A program made the position numbers and the translations under genes. From positions 1 to 41,483 of the forward strand of contig NZ_LMSP01000016.1 in NCBI RefSeq assembly GCF_001429545.1: a stretch of 41,483 nucleotides of DNA. The letters are read 5' to 3'. Of this stretch, positions 34,301-41,079 are shown piece after piece (within the stretch, counting starts at the first letter, position 1; each line of letters begins with the position of its first letter). The notes under the pieces were generated by a model that saw nothing but the letters and a program-made list of their open reading frames with translations, searched no databases and had not been told where the DNA came from. This stretch comes from Paenibacillus sp. Soil787. Its GTDB lineage: Bacteria > Bacillota > Bacilli > Paenibacillales > NBRC-103111.

Positions 34301-37300
34301 ATTTGACATTCGTAACAGATGTTGTATGATTCAATGCATCATAGGCATATCGCTCGCTTGAAGCTGGCGAGCCTGCCAACGTTAAGTTGCCTGCTGCATC
34401 GTATTCGTACCGTAGTGTCTCTCCCTCAGGCAGTTGCTGCTGTATGAGATCATGCCTTCGATTATACTGGTAAGAAGTCACTTTGCCTTCAGGACTTGTC
34501 TTACGAACCATATTGCCAGAAACATCGTAGTTATATGCCGTTGTCTCTCCCAATGCGTTTGTTTCAGCCAATAAACGGCCAAGCGCATCATAATTCCAAG
34601 CCGTTTCGTTATTTTCTGCATCGGTAAGCTTCACTCTGTTTCCAAGAGCATTGTACGAATAGTCCGTAGTATAACCTTCTGCGTCTGTTACCTGTACAAG
34701 CCTTTTCATCGTGTCGTAGGAGTAGCTAGTCGCATGGCCCTCGGCATCTGTTTTGCCAATCATATTGCCTACCTTGTCAAAACGATAGGCACTTGCCCCA
34801 CCCATTGAATCTGTTTGCTTTATCATTCGGTTAAGAGCATCGTATTCATACGACGTTCTGTGACCTAGCGCATCTGTTTCACCCAAAAGATTGCCTGCCG
34901 CATCATATTCGTAAGCTTGTACGCTTCCTAATGTGTCTGTTTTACTCATAAGTCGACCTATTGGGTCATAAGCAAATGAAGTGGATGCTCCCTTCGGGTT
35001 CATGATGCTAGTTATTTGGCTGATCGCGTCATATTCTAAACGAGTAGAGTTACCATTTGGATCTGATGCCCCGGTTAATCGAGACAGTGCATCGTAACTG
35101 TAATTCCAAACATTTCCCCGTTTATCCGTACGCTTTACGATATTACCAAGTGGATCATACTGATATTTCTCAGTAAATCCTTCTTGGTCTTGATTCTCAT
35201 TTAAACGTCCAAGCGCGTCATATGTATTATGTTTCGCCGCTCCAAGTGGATCCGCTTCTGAAACAAGATGCCCCACCGCATCATAGGCATAGCTTGTCTC
35301 TTGACTAAGCGCATTCACAACAGCAGCGAGACGCTTTGTCGGCGTATAGCGATAGTGAGTTTCCTGCCCTAACGCATCGATTCGAGCAATAAGGTTGCTG
35401 GAAGCATCATATTGAAAGCGTGTAACTGAGCCATCCTTTTCCGTTTTGCTTTTGAGACGACCCAGAGCATCGTAGCTTTGCTCGACTTGACGCCCGACCT
35501 CGTCGGTTATGGCAATCAACTGATCCGCATTGTCATACGTTAAATTGGTCGTCTGTCCAAGCGCATCGGTTGTCATAATAAGACGGCCTAACGAATCGTA
35601 CGTCCAAGCCCTATTCCTGCCCAGTTCATCTGTCAATGAAGACATCCGAAAGTCCTCATCATATTGCACAAGCTTCTCAAATCCGAGTGCATCCTTCACG
35701 TGCACCTTGCGTAAGGATTGGTCATAGAGTATCGTGGTCTGATGCTGAAGAGCATCCACAATTTGTGTAACTCGTCCCAATGCATCGTAGGTGTACCCCG
35801 TTCTGCCACCAAGCGGATTTACTACACCAGTCCTTCGACCAGCAAGATCATATTCGAATGAGGTACGTTTACCTGACTTATCTGTAACACCAATCATTCG
35901 ATCCACTGCATCGTATTCATAACGTTGTGAATACCCATCTGCATCGAAGGATGCTTCTAATCTGCCGTTCAAGTCATACACATACTTATTTTCATGTCCT
36001 AACGGATCTATGCTCTTGGTAATGTGACCTAATGCATCATATTCAAACTTCGTCACAGCATGTTCGGCATCTTCAGAAACCAGGAGTCTTCCTAAGTCGT
36101 CATAAATCATACGATCTACGTTTCCTAAAGCATTGGTCTGACTAATGATTTGTCCTGCGGCATCATATTCTTGAATTACCTTACCGCCATAAGGATCCTC
36201 TGTCTCGATGAGACGACCCATCAAATCAAATTTCTTCTTAAGGAATTTACCTTCCGGCAGATAAACCAGATTATTATTTCCCCAAGCATCATAACCCAAA
36301 TGAACCTTTTTACTGTCCATGAGAACGTCAGAGATATACCCATTGCTATTGTAGGTGTAGGTTGTTGTTAAACTTCCGACCATTTTTCTTGATAAACGTC
36401 CATTTGCATCATACGTCATTGTCTCTTTAGGAGATAACGTGCCTGCCTTCTCTATAATTCTACCGAGGCTATCGTAGGTAACCTTCATCTTCACACCCAG
36501 GGCACCTTGAACCTCCGAGACACGATCTAGAGCGTCATAAACAAATGTCGTTGTAATTCCAGACGGATCTATAGCCTGGGTGAATCTCCCACGCTCATCA
36601 TAATGGTAGATATTAGCTGTGTTATCAGGTGTAACAACTTTAACTATCCTACCCATAGCATCGTATTGACGTGTCAACATATGACCAAGTGCATCCGTTA
36701 CGCTCGTTAGGCGATCCCCTTTGTCATAAGTGAAGCTTCTCTTACCTTGATTAGGAAATGTAACTTCCTGTAGACGGTTAAGCACGTCGTAGGCGTATAG
36801 TGTGATATTTCCTAAAGCATCGGTAACCGATACAAGTTGTCCGCTATCATTATAGACCCAAGCTGCAGTCTTCCCGCGTTTGTCGGTCAGCGTAAGCATT
36901 TGCCCTCTTGCGTTATATGTAAAAGACTGTTTAAATCCGAGAGGATCGGATTGTTCTACAAGATTTCCCTTATCGTCATAGATATACGACCACTTTCTTG
37001 AGAGATCCGTTGCTTCTTTCGGCTCTACACGAACCTCTAGTGGTTGATTCCATGCATTGTATGTAATAAATGTATGAAGTCCTTTGGTATCAAGCTGTTC
37101 TACAGCTCGTCCTTTGTCATCATATACAGTTGAGTTGGTTCCCTCAGGTCCTTCGGTAGATAGCAATCTGCCTGATTCCATGTAGGTATAGGCATATGCT
37201 CGCCCAGATGCATCGACTTTGCGAATAATGCGATTACGGTCGCCCGTCTCGTAACGGGTAATGCCGCCGAGCGCATCCTGCTTTTGAATAATGTGTGACG

Positions 37301-38405
37301 CATCATCATAATTGTACTGATAAACAGCCGCACCTTCACGTTTATATACGGTTACACGATCTCCATCATACTCAAATGTCTCTAAACCTGTTTCAGCTTT
37401 ATGCATACCCGTTAAACGATGCTCATTATCGTAGGTATAGGTTGTATTCCTGCCGTCTGGATAGACGACACCCGTTAGATTTTGTACATCATCATACTGG
37501 TAAGAAGTAATTCGTCCGAGCGGATCTGTAAAAGAAGTGACTCTATCTCCCGTATAATCCACTTTAAATGAACGGCCGACACTATCCGTAATAGATTGGA
37601 TATGCCCGCTTTGGTCATAATCGATACGGGTTTTATTCCCGTTTCTATCTTCCACAGAAACAAGCTTGCCCATACCAGGATCAGCACCCTGTCGCCAGCT
37701 AGCATAGTAGCCTTTAAACGTATAGACATTTCCTGTAGGGTCCGTCAAACGGTATTCATCTTGGGATATTCTTTGCAGTTTGGATCCATAAGGCTCATCT
37801 GAGGTGTATGTACCTTGATCCAGATTGTAATAAATAAGACTGTCTCCATCGAAAGAGTCGATGTATTGCGAAGTATCGCCTGGCGTAAAAGCGTATTTAA
37901 TCTGGGAACCATCCGGTCGCACTTCGACCATATCAAAACCCGCATACATCCGCAAACTGTGCTCGTAAGGAAATAACCACCCCTGTCCAAAACCACCAAG
38001 CTGATCTTTCCGTTCGCTCAAATAAAGCCGTTGCCATGTTATAGATTGTCCAGGGGATTGGACCGTAGCATCTTCTTGGTTAATCGCAAGTACACCACTT
38101 GGTAGTGAAACAGGGTCCTGTGGCATGCCCTGGTTGCCGACTTGTTCCTCTCCGTATCTACCCAATGAAGGAACGCCTTGCGGAGTGGCTGCAGCGTTTT
38201 GCAAGCCTGTTTTACCGGGGTCGAAAAGTGAGGGCTGCTGGCTCACACCCGGTGTAGGCAACATATCCTGCAAAAAATGATCCAAAGACGACGAATAAGC
38301 CGCTGATGCCTTGGGCAAAGGCCAAGGATAGCCGCCTATCATAAATATTACGATGAAGCAAGAAACAATCCATCTTTTTAATACTAACTTTCTTTTGCTA
38401 CCCAC
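31356..38405 (-). CDS. secreted YD-repeat/RHS polymorphic toxin (WapA-like)
   Basis: This 2349-residue protein has a signal peptide (1-36, cleavage near ASA-AY) and an RHS N-terminal domain (~55-230, PVSLPSGVLAINQEDATV, GFGQGWLFPYEHSLR). Several dozen YD repeats of about 21 residues follow to ~1540 (YDALGRL, YDAxGN types). A disordered insert (~1560-1690) begins with a Gly-Asn run encoded by a hexamer repeat and becomes Lys/Asp/His-rich. More YD repeats and the RHS core lie at ~1935-2025 (FGNLFTQ, GFTGKMYD, YSARWYSPKVGRFTTEDTY, NRYAYTLNNPVNYTDPTGHW). After DPTGHW come a Ser/Gly linker and a unique tip of about 320 residues ending NDLPHIKWKDW...GADGHIFFPE, whose His/Arg-rich end looks like a small nuclease or RNase-type toxin. 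The start is GTG with GAGAGGTG 7 nt upstream. It is preceded by a c-di-GMP riboswitch. Confidence 0.92.
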   Translation of the reverse strand: MGSKRKLVLKRWIVSCFIVIFMIGGYPWPLPKASAAYSSSLDHFLQDMLPTPGVSQQPSLFDPGKTGLQNAAATPQGVPSLGRYGEEQVGNQGMPQDPVSLPSGVLAINQEDATVQSPGQSITWQRLYLSERKDQLGGFGQGWLFPYEHSLRMYAGFDMVEVRPDGSQIKYAFTPGDTSQYIDSFDGDSLIYYNLDQGTYTSDEPYGSKLQRISQDEYRLTDPTGNVYTFKGYYASWRQGADPGMGKLVSVEDRNGNKTRIDYDQSGHIQSITDSVGRSFKVDYTGDRVTSFTDPLGRITSYQYDDVQNLTGVVYPDGRNTTYTYDNEHRLTGMHKAETGLETFEYDGDRVTVYKREGAAVYQYNYDDASHIIQKQDALGGITRYETGDRNRIIRKVDASGRAYAYTYMESGRLLSTEGPEGTNSTVYDDKGRAVEQLDTKGLHTFITYNAWNQPLEVRVEPKEATDLSRKWSYIYDDKGNLVEQSDPLGFKQSFTYNARGQMLTLTDKRGKTAAWVYNDSGQLVSVTDALGNITLYAYDVLNRLQEVTFPNQGKRSFTYDKGDRLTSVTDALGHMLTRQYDAMGRIVKVVTPDNTANIYHYDERGRFTQAIDPSGITTTFVYDALDRVSEVQGALGVKMKVTYDSLGRIIEKAGTLSPKETMTYDANGRLSRKMVGSLTTTYTYNSNGYISDVLMDSKKVHLGYDAWGNNNLVYLPEGKFLKKKFDLMGRLIETEDPYGGKVIQEYDAAGQIISQTNALGNVDRMIYDDLGRLLVSEDAEHAVTKFEYDALGHITKSIDPLGHENKYVYDLNGRLEASFDADGYSQRYEYDAVDRMIGVTDKSGKRTSFEYDLAGRRTGVVNPLGGRTGYTYDALGRVTQIVDALQHQTTILYDQSLRKVHVKDALGFEKLVQYDEDFRMSSLTDELGRNRAWTYDSLGRLIMTTDALGQTTNLTYDNADQLIAITDEVGRQVEQSYDALGRLKSKTEKDGSVTRFQYDASSNLIARIDALGQETHYRYTPTKRLAAVVNALSQETSYAYDAVGHLVSEADPLGAAKHNTYDALGRLNENQDQEGFTEKYQYDPLGNIVKRTDKRGNVWNYSYDALSRLTGASDPNGNSTRLEYDAISQITSIMNPKGASTSFAYDPIGRLMSKTDTLGSVQAYEYDAAGNLLGETDALGHRTSYEYDALNRMIKQTDSMGGASAYRFDKVGNMIGKTDAEGHATSYSYDTMKRLVQVTDAEGYTTDYSYNALGNRVKLTDAENNETAWNYDALGRLLAETNALGETTAYNYDVSGNMVRKTSPEGKVTSYQYNRRHDLIQQQLPEGETLRYEYDAAGNLTLAGSPASSERYAYDALNHTTSVTNVKWNKTTSYTYDALGNRTQITDPEERVLQYRYDALSRLTEMTDPDGAKTNYTYNAIGQVAEQSLPNGIKTTYAYNNNNWITGLEHRGENYHSSFEYGYDKVGNRLYLQEEDGARTEYEYDDLNRLVQVTYPKSKIEEVKSDYYHPPSQPKKLQIPIIQNPSEENSVGQATNEHPSQSLLASSFAPQQADNFGMLLASNGNGNNNGNGNNNGNGNGNGNGNGNGNGNDSVSDDVYGNGNDKDNGNHGNGKDNDADHGNSGDHDKGNEGSDSHHSSSEDKPLSYKEKHKNDKREHVNGKGNGKSVKDHDNDHKRGKGKPDSTERSRGKKKKLEPMIVGQELDLVSEQPDYMMDPVSTVEYDYDGVGNRTRMVADDKITEYAYDSANRMLSAGDESYSYDQSGNLLERSGGTQGTVQYSYTGDNKLQGVYYQDSTKVEYAYDALRRKVTRTQGYYDVDKVAAQVQSQGKGQGRLNALTHGNGEKNGLWDKLLTQETTNYTYDGLNVFKEYGEHGEPLAQYYSADGEVVARKMFGNHGRKMEGYEGNIQTNGGLLYYMADVLGNVMDVTDRNGETAMKYRYDAFGNLFTQMAAPYNNTGFTGKMYDAKASLMDYSARWYSPKVGRFTTEDTYAGAAYVPQTLNRYAYTLNNPVNYTDPTGHWCEYGGYSHGGDCDDPSHWVPDPVDNSGGSGGSSGGGSTGGDSGSGSGDGGSSGGDPSGGSSGGDSGGSYTPPPTPAEIAAGKYSQLFNSTGAARTDKVAIASAGFVKPQGSIMYSNTTSPKTITLPKPIATLVCACSLPQGLPDPNNVLSYGAIASSFYYADLTDYISPYVDILDDPYVSPTDKVEIREQRYQDVYNLLNNPIIPDYVKNSIKASQKKEDVESNVPVSVLKPGSKEWKEAVKDIKDGTGKGKNYRTGSQEEADKLLKDARPDMEKKETYTDEVYKKGYEIHPEETEVGNDLPHIKWKDWSQGKSKGADGHIFFPE
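33242..33269. repeat. 28-bp perfect direct repeat, copy inside the RHS gene
   Basis: This copy is identical to 30835-30862, 2407 bp away. It lies just after the disordered insert and before the final YD repeats and RHS core. Recombination between the copies would remove the RHS core, toxin tip and immunity gene and would end the protein with DYMMDPVSTE. Confidence 0.9.
33631..33678. repeat. hexanucleotide microsatellite inside the RHS gene
   Basis: Eight perfect TTTCCA units (minus strand GGAAAT coding Gly-Asn), followed by interrupted copies to about 33715. Each gain or loss of a unit keeps the frame and changes the linker by two residues. Confidence 0.92.
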
Positions 38406-38409
38406 TAGG

Positions 38410-38499
38410 TAACACCTCTCTTTTGTAACAAAACAAATCAGCGATGGATGGAGAGATGCGATTTGCCTAAATTATTTACTATAGGCGTGTAGTCGCATA
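38410..38499 (-). promoter_or_regulatory. riboswitch expression platform with a sequestrable ribosome site
   Basis: On the minus strand ATGCGA and GCCTA just after the aptamer can pair with TAGGC and TCGCAT. Immediately after, CATCTCTC can instead pair with GAGAGGTG, the ribosome site of the RHS gene (8 bp, one G-U). The two structures share bases, which suggests translational switching. No terminator with a T-run is present. Confidence 0.55.
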
Positions 38500-38587
38500 C
38501 TTCGGCGGCCTGGCAATCATGTCTTTAGGTTCAAAGAGTTAGATCCACGGCTTTGCGTCTCCGTCTTTCGGCGGATTTGCCTTGTCG
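38500..38587 (-). promoter_or_regulatory. cyclic-di-GMP-I (GEMM) riboswitch
   Basis: On the minus strand this segment has the GEMM-I elements in order. GGCAAA is followed by a hairpin capped by a GAAA tetraloop, then the nearly invariant GACGCAAAGCC, a second arm with CTAAC and CCTAAAG, and the closing GCCAGG and GCCGAAG. Closing bases ATAC and GTAT can form the basal stem. It lies in the leader of the RHS gene, 95 nt before its GTG. Ligand identity follows from the family. Confidence 0.9.
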
Positions 38588-38598
38588 GTATTTGGAAA

Positions 38599-38627
38599 AT
38601 AATGAAGATTCTTTCCGTTAGTTGCAA
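38599..38627 (-). promoter_or_regulatory. promoter of the riboswitch-RHS transcript
   Basis: On the minus strand TTGCAA (38622-38627) and CATTAT (38599-38604) are separated by 17 bp. The predicted start falls at the first base of the riboswitch basal stem, which supports the assignment. Confidence 0.6.
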
Positions 38628-38711
38628 CAATAGCACTATTTTTTATCAAATAAAATAGTAATAAAGGCCTATATTAAATTGTTAATACGTCAACTACCCC
38701 TTAGTAATTAC

Positions 38712-38757
38712 AAAAAAGCCCGCAACACCTTTTCCAAGGCGTTACGGACTTTTTTTA
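38712..38757. terminator. bidirectional terminator after rqcP
   Basis: A 15-bp stem (38717-38731 with 38736-38750, several G-U pairs on the minus strand) and a 4-nt loop is flanked by T-runs on both strands. It ends the hup-rqcP transcript 10 nt after the rqcP stop and insulates the RHS promoter. Confidence 0.9.
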
Positions 38758-38767
38758 CACATTAAAA

Positions 38768-39031
38768 TTATTCGGATTGAAAAGCTTCTTCCTTCAGCAG
38801 CGTGTACATCTGAGCAGCGTCTTCCTTGCGGGTCGACTCCGAAAGAACCTCCACTCGAATCGTCACCTTTTTCTGGCCGAATTGAATAGAGAGCTCATCT
38901 CCGACTTTCACGTGTGTACTCGCTTTAGCATCTCTACCGTTAATCCAGACACGCCCTTGATCGGACACATCCTTCGCTACGGTGCGACGTTTGATGAGAC
39001 GAGATACTTTGAGAAACTTATCGATACGCAT
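38768..39031 (-). CDS. rqcP: S4-domain ribosome quality-control factor RqcP (YabO)
   Basis: The 87-residue Hsp15-like protein is one S4 RNA-binding domain (MRIDKFLKVSRLIKRRTVAKD, GRVWINGRDAKAS, VKVGDELSI). RqcP acts with RqcH on stalled 50S subunits to add alanine tails. The ATG overlaps the hup stop by one base (TAATG). It follows mazG-hup and would normally be followed by yabP. Confidence 0.93.
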   Translation of the reverse strand: MRIDKFLKVSRLIKRRTVAKDVSDQGRVWINGRDAKASTHVKVGDELSIQFGQKKVTIRVEVLSESTRKEDAAQMYTLLKEEAFQSE

Positions 39032-39303
39032 TATTTTACAGCGTCTTTAAGCTTGTTACCCGCTTTGAAAGCAGGAACATTGGATTCCGCGATTACGATT
39101 GGGTTTCCTGTTTGTGGGTTACGGCCTGTACGACCAGAGCGTTTGCGAGTTTCGAATGTTCCGAAACCGATTAATTGAACTTTATCTCCGGATGAAAGAG
39201 CGTCCGTTACTTCTCCAAGGAATCCGTTAAGTACTACTTCAACGTCTTTCTTAGTAAGTCCGCTTTTTTCTGCAATGTTGTTGATCAAATCTGTTTTGTT
39301 CAT
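39031..39303 (-). CDS. hup: DNA-binding protein HU
   Basis: The 90-residue protein has the full HU/IHF fold: MNKTDLINNIAEKSGLTKKD, the conserved GFGTFETRKRSGRTGRNPQTG arm and IPAFKAG-type end (VPAFKAGNKLKDAVK). It coats and bends the nucleoid. GGGAGG lies about 12 nt upstream of the ATG. It is placed between mazG and rqcP, unlike B. subtilis hbs, and overlaps rqcP by one base. Confidence 0.97.
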   Translation of the reverse strand: MNKTDLINNIAEKSGLTKKDVEVVLNGFLGEVTDALSSGDKVQLIGFGTFETRKRSGRTGRNPQTGNPIVIAESNVPAFKAGNKLKDAVK

Positions 39304-39379
39304 GTGGTTTCTTTACCTCCCAAAAATGTTTGAAGATCTAGTCTTCTACTATGTACCCATTTTGCAAAGCTGAGAGACT

Positions 39380-39394
39380 TTGAACTATGTTCAA
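39380..39394. promoter_or_regulatory. palindrome downstream of the hup promoter
   Basis: TTGAAC-TAT-GTTCAA is a perfect 6-bp dyad lying about 10 bp after the -10 of the candidate hup promoter, an operator-like position. The 3-bp centre does not fit the Bacillus LexA box (GAAC-N4-GTTC). Confidence 0.35.
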
Positions 39395-39404
39395 TTATCT
39401 CTAT

Positions 39405-39434
39405 ACTATATTTCCATATTCAACCTTACACCAA
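39405..39434 (-). promoter_or_regulatory. candidate sigma-A promoter of hup-rqcP
   Basis: On the minus strand TTGGTG (39429-39434) and TATAGT (39405-39410) are separated by 18 bp, in the 164-bp gap after mazG. Confidence 0.5.
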
Positions 39435-39467
39435 ATTTAGTATTCTGCTTTTTTCGGCAAAATCCTT

Positions 39468-40994
39468 CTATTTTGATTCGACTTTTGCAACTTTTTTTGC
39501 TTCCTGCCATAAATTTTCCATCTCTGATAAATCAGTTTGTTCAAAAGAAAGCCCTTTTAAACGTAGTTGATCTTCGATATACGAAAATCTTTGAACGAAT
39601 TTGCGGTTCGTGTGAGCAATCGCTTCTTCCGGATCAACCTTCAGGAATCTAGCAACATTGACGATAGAGAAAAGGACGTCGCCCAGCTCCTCAAGCCGAT
39701 CTTGCGCCCCTGTATCGGACGGTTTGGCGATAGCTTCATGAAGCTCGGTTAACTCTTCTTCCACCTTATTCAGGACATCTTCCAGCTCTGACCAGTCAAA
39801 CCCAACGGTCGCTGCCTTCTTCTGAAGCTTCAGCGCCTTCATAAGGCCTGGCAGCTCGCGTGGAACACCGTCCAGTACGGATTGCTTCGTGACATCAATG
39901 CCCTTCTTACGCTTCTCCTCCGCCTTCATGGCATTCCAGTTCACAAGAGCTTCGTCTGCATCCTCAGCCTTGTTCTCACCGAATACATGGGGGTGACGGC
40001 GAATGAGTTTCTCATTCAACGCGGCTATGACATCATAAACCGTGAACGTGCCAATTTCCTCTTCTATCTGCGCATGAAGCATCACTTGTAAAAGCAAATC
40101 ACCGAGCTCCTCACACATGTGCTCCGGATCGTCCTCGTCTATTGTTTCAAGAACCTCGTACGCTTCCTCGATGAGATTTTTGCGCAGGCTGGCATGCGTC
40201 TGTTCACGATCCCAAGGGCAGCCTTCCGGGCTGCGCAGGACTTGAACAATTTCATGCAATCGGCCAAAAGTGCGGTAATACAGCTCATCTTGCTCGCTGC
40301 GCGGCACCCAAACGAGAGATAGATTGCCGTAACCTTTGACATGATCCAACTCATGTAGCGGCACTTCAATAATTTGCTCCTCGCCCGTTACACCTAAGGA
40401 ATGACCGACCACGACACGATAATCATCAGGGTAAGCCTCCATAAGGCTGATCTTAAGATCCGATGCCGTAAGGGTATCATACACTTGTCCAATAACCGTA
40501 TGAAGCTGCGGATTAAGAGTATATCGGCTCAGGCTGGTCGCGTCAAGCAATTGAAAGCCATCTATAGGGTCAAAGCCAAAGCGAAGAAACGCTTGATCAA
40601 GAAAACTCTCCCCGCCAATGATTTGGAGCGATATACCCTCGGATGGACAGCGTTGTTTCAGTAGCTGTACCGTGTATTCCGCCACCATCGGATGGCCAGG
40701 CACTGCATAAATAACCTCGGAAGATTCCGTCTTGGCGGATTGGATGAGCACCTCTGCAATCGATTCGTACACTTGTTCGAAGGTTTGGTGCGCTAGGTAA
40801 TTCTCGTCGAACGTTTGGTAAGGAATCCGATTCGTATTCAGCATCTGAACCATCGGATGATCTTTCGTTCGCAGGTAAAGATCAGCTTGCTCCTTGGCAG
40901 CCAGCTGCAGCTTTTTCCAGACACCAAGTGTGAGCTGGTCTTCGTCCCCCGTTCCGAGTCCGAGGACGGTTATTTGCGGGTTGGTTGTTGACAT
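39468..40994 (-). CDS. mazG: tetrapyrrole-methylase/MazG fusion protein YabN
   Basis: The 508-residue protein joins an N-terminal SAM-dependent tetrapyrrole methylase-like domain (~8-225, ITVLGLGTGDEDQLTLG, YAVPGHPMVAE) to a two-part MazG nucleoside triphosphate pyrophosphohydrolase. The latter includes CPWDREQTHASLRKNLIEEAYEVLE and EELGDLLLQVMLHA in the first unit and EELGDVLFSIVNVARFL in the second. The acidic E-x-x-E...E-x-x-D metal sites are intact. It probably removes non-canonical NTPs; the role of the methylase part is unknown. AGGAGGTG lies 8 nt before the ATG. The fused form and its place upstream of yabO match Bacillus yabN. Confidence 0.95.
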   Translation of the reverse strand: MSTTNPQITVLGLGTGDEDQLTLGVWKKLQLAAKEQADLYLRTKDHPMVQMLNTNRIPYQTFDENYLAHQTFEQVYESIAEVLIQSAKTESSEVIYAVPGHPMVAEYTVQLLKQRCPSEGISLQIIGGESFLDQAFLRFGFDPIDGFQLLDATSLSRYTLNPQLHTVIGQVYDTLTASDLKISLMEAYPDDYRVVVGHSLGVTGEEQIIEVPLHELDHVKGYGNLSLVWVPRSEQDELYYRTFGRLHEIVQVLRSPEGCPWDREQTHASLRKNLIEEAYEVLETIDEDDPEHMCEELGDLLLQVMLHAQIEEEIGTFTVYDVIAALNEKLIRRHPHVFGENKAEDADEALVNWNAMKAEEKRKKGIDVTKQSVLDGVPRELPGLMKALKLQKKAATVGFDWSELEDVLNKVEEELTELHEAIAKPSDTGAQDRLEELGDVLFSIVNVARFLKVDPEEAIAHTNRKFVQRFSYIEDQLRLKGLSFEQTDLSEMENLWQEAKKVAKVESK

Positions 40995-41079
40995 GTAGGA
41001 AACACCTCCTGATTGTTGGTTAATTGCTATGGTAAGGATGGGATATTGATTTTACGAAATTCCTATGCCGGGACCAGCC

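Noticed and set aside
31356..38405. Calling the YD-repeat DNA a CRISPR or tandem-duplication array
   Set aside because: The periodicity is at protein level (about 63 bp, degenerate) and typical of YD repeats; there are no identical repeats with unique spacers.
28118..38767. Calling the RHS island an insertion sequence or integrative element
   Set aside because: No transposase, integrase, terminal inverted repeats or tRNA attachment site is visible.
39380..39394. Palindrome at hup as a LexA box
   Set aside because: The Bacillus box needs a 4-bp centre between GAAC and GTTC; here it is 3 bp.
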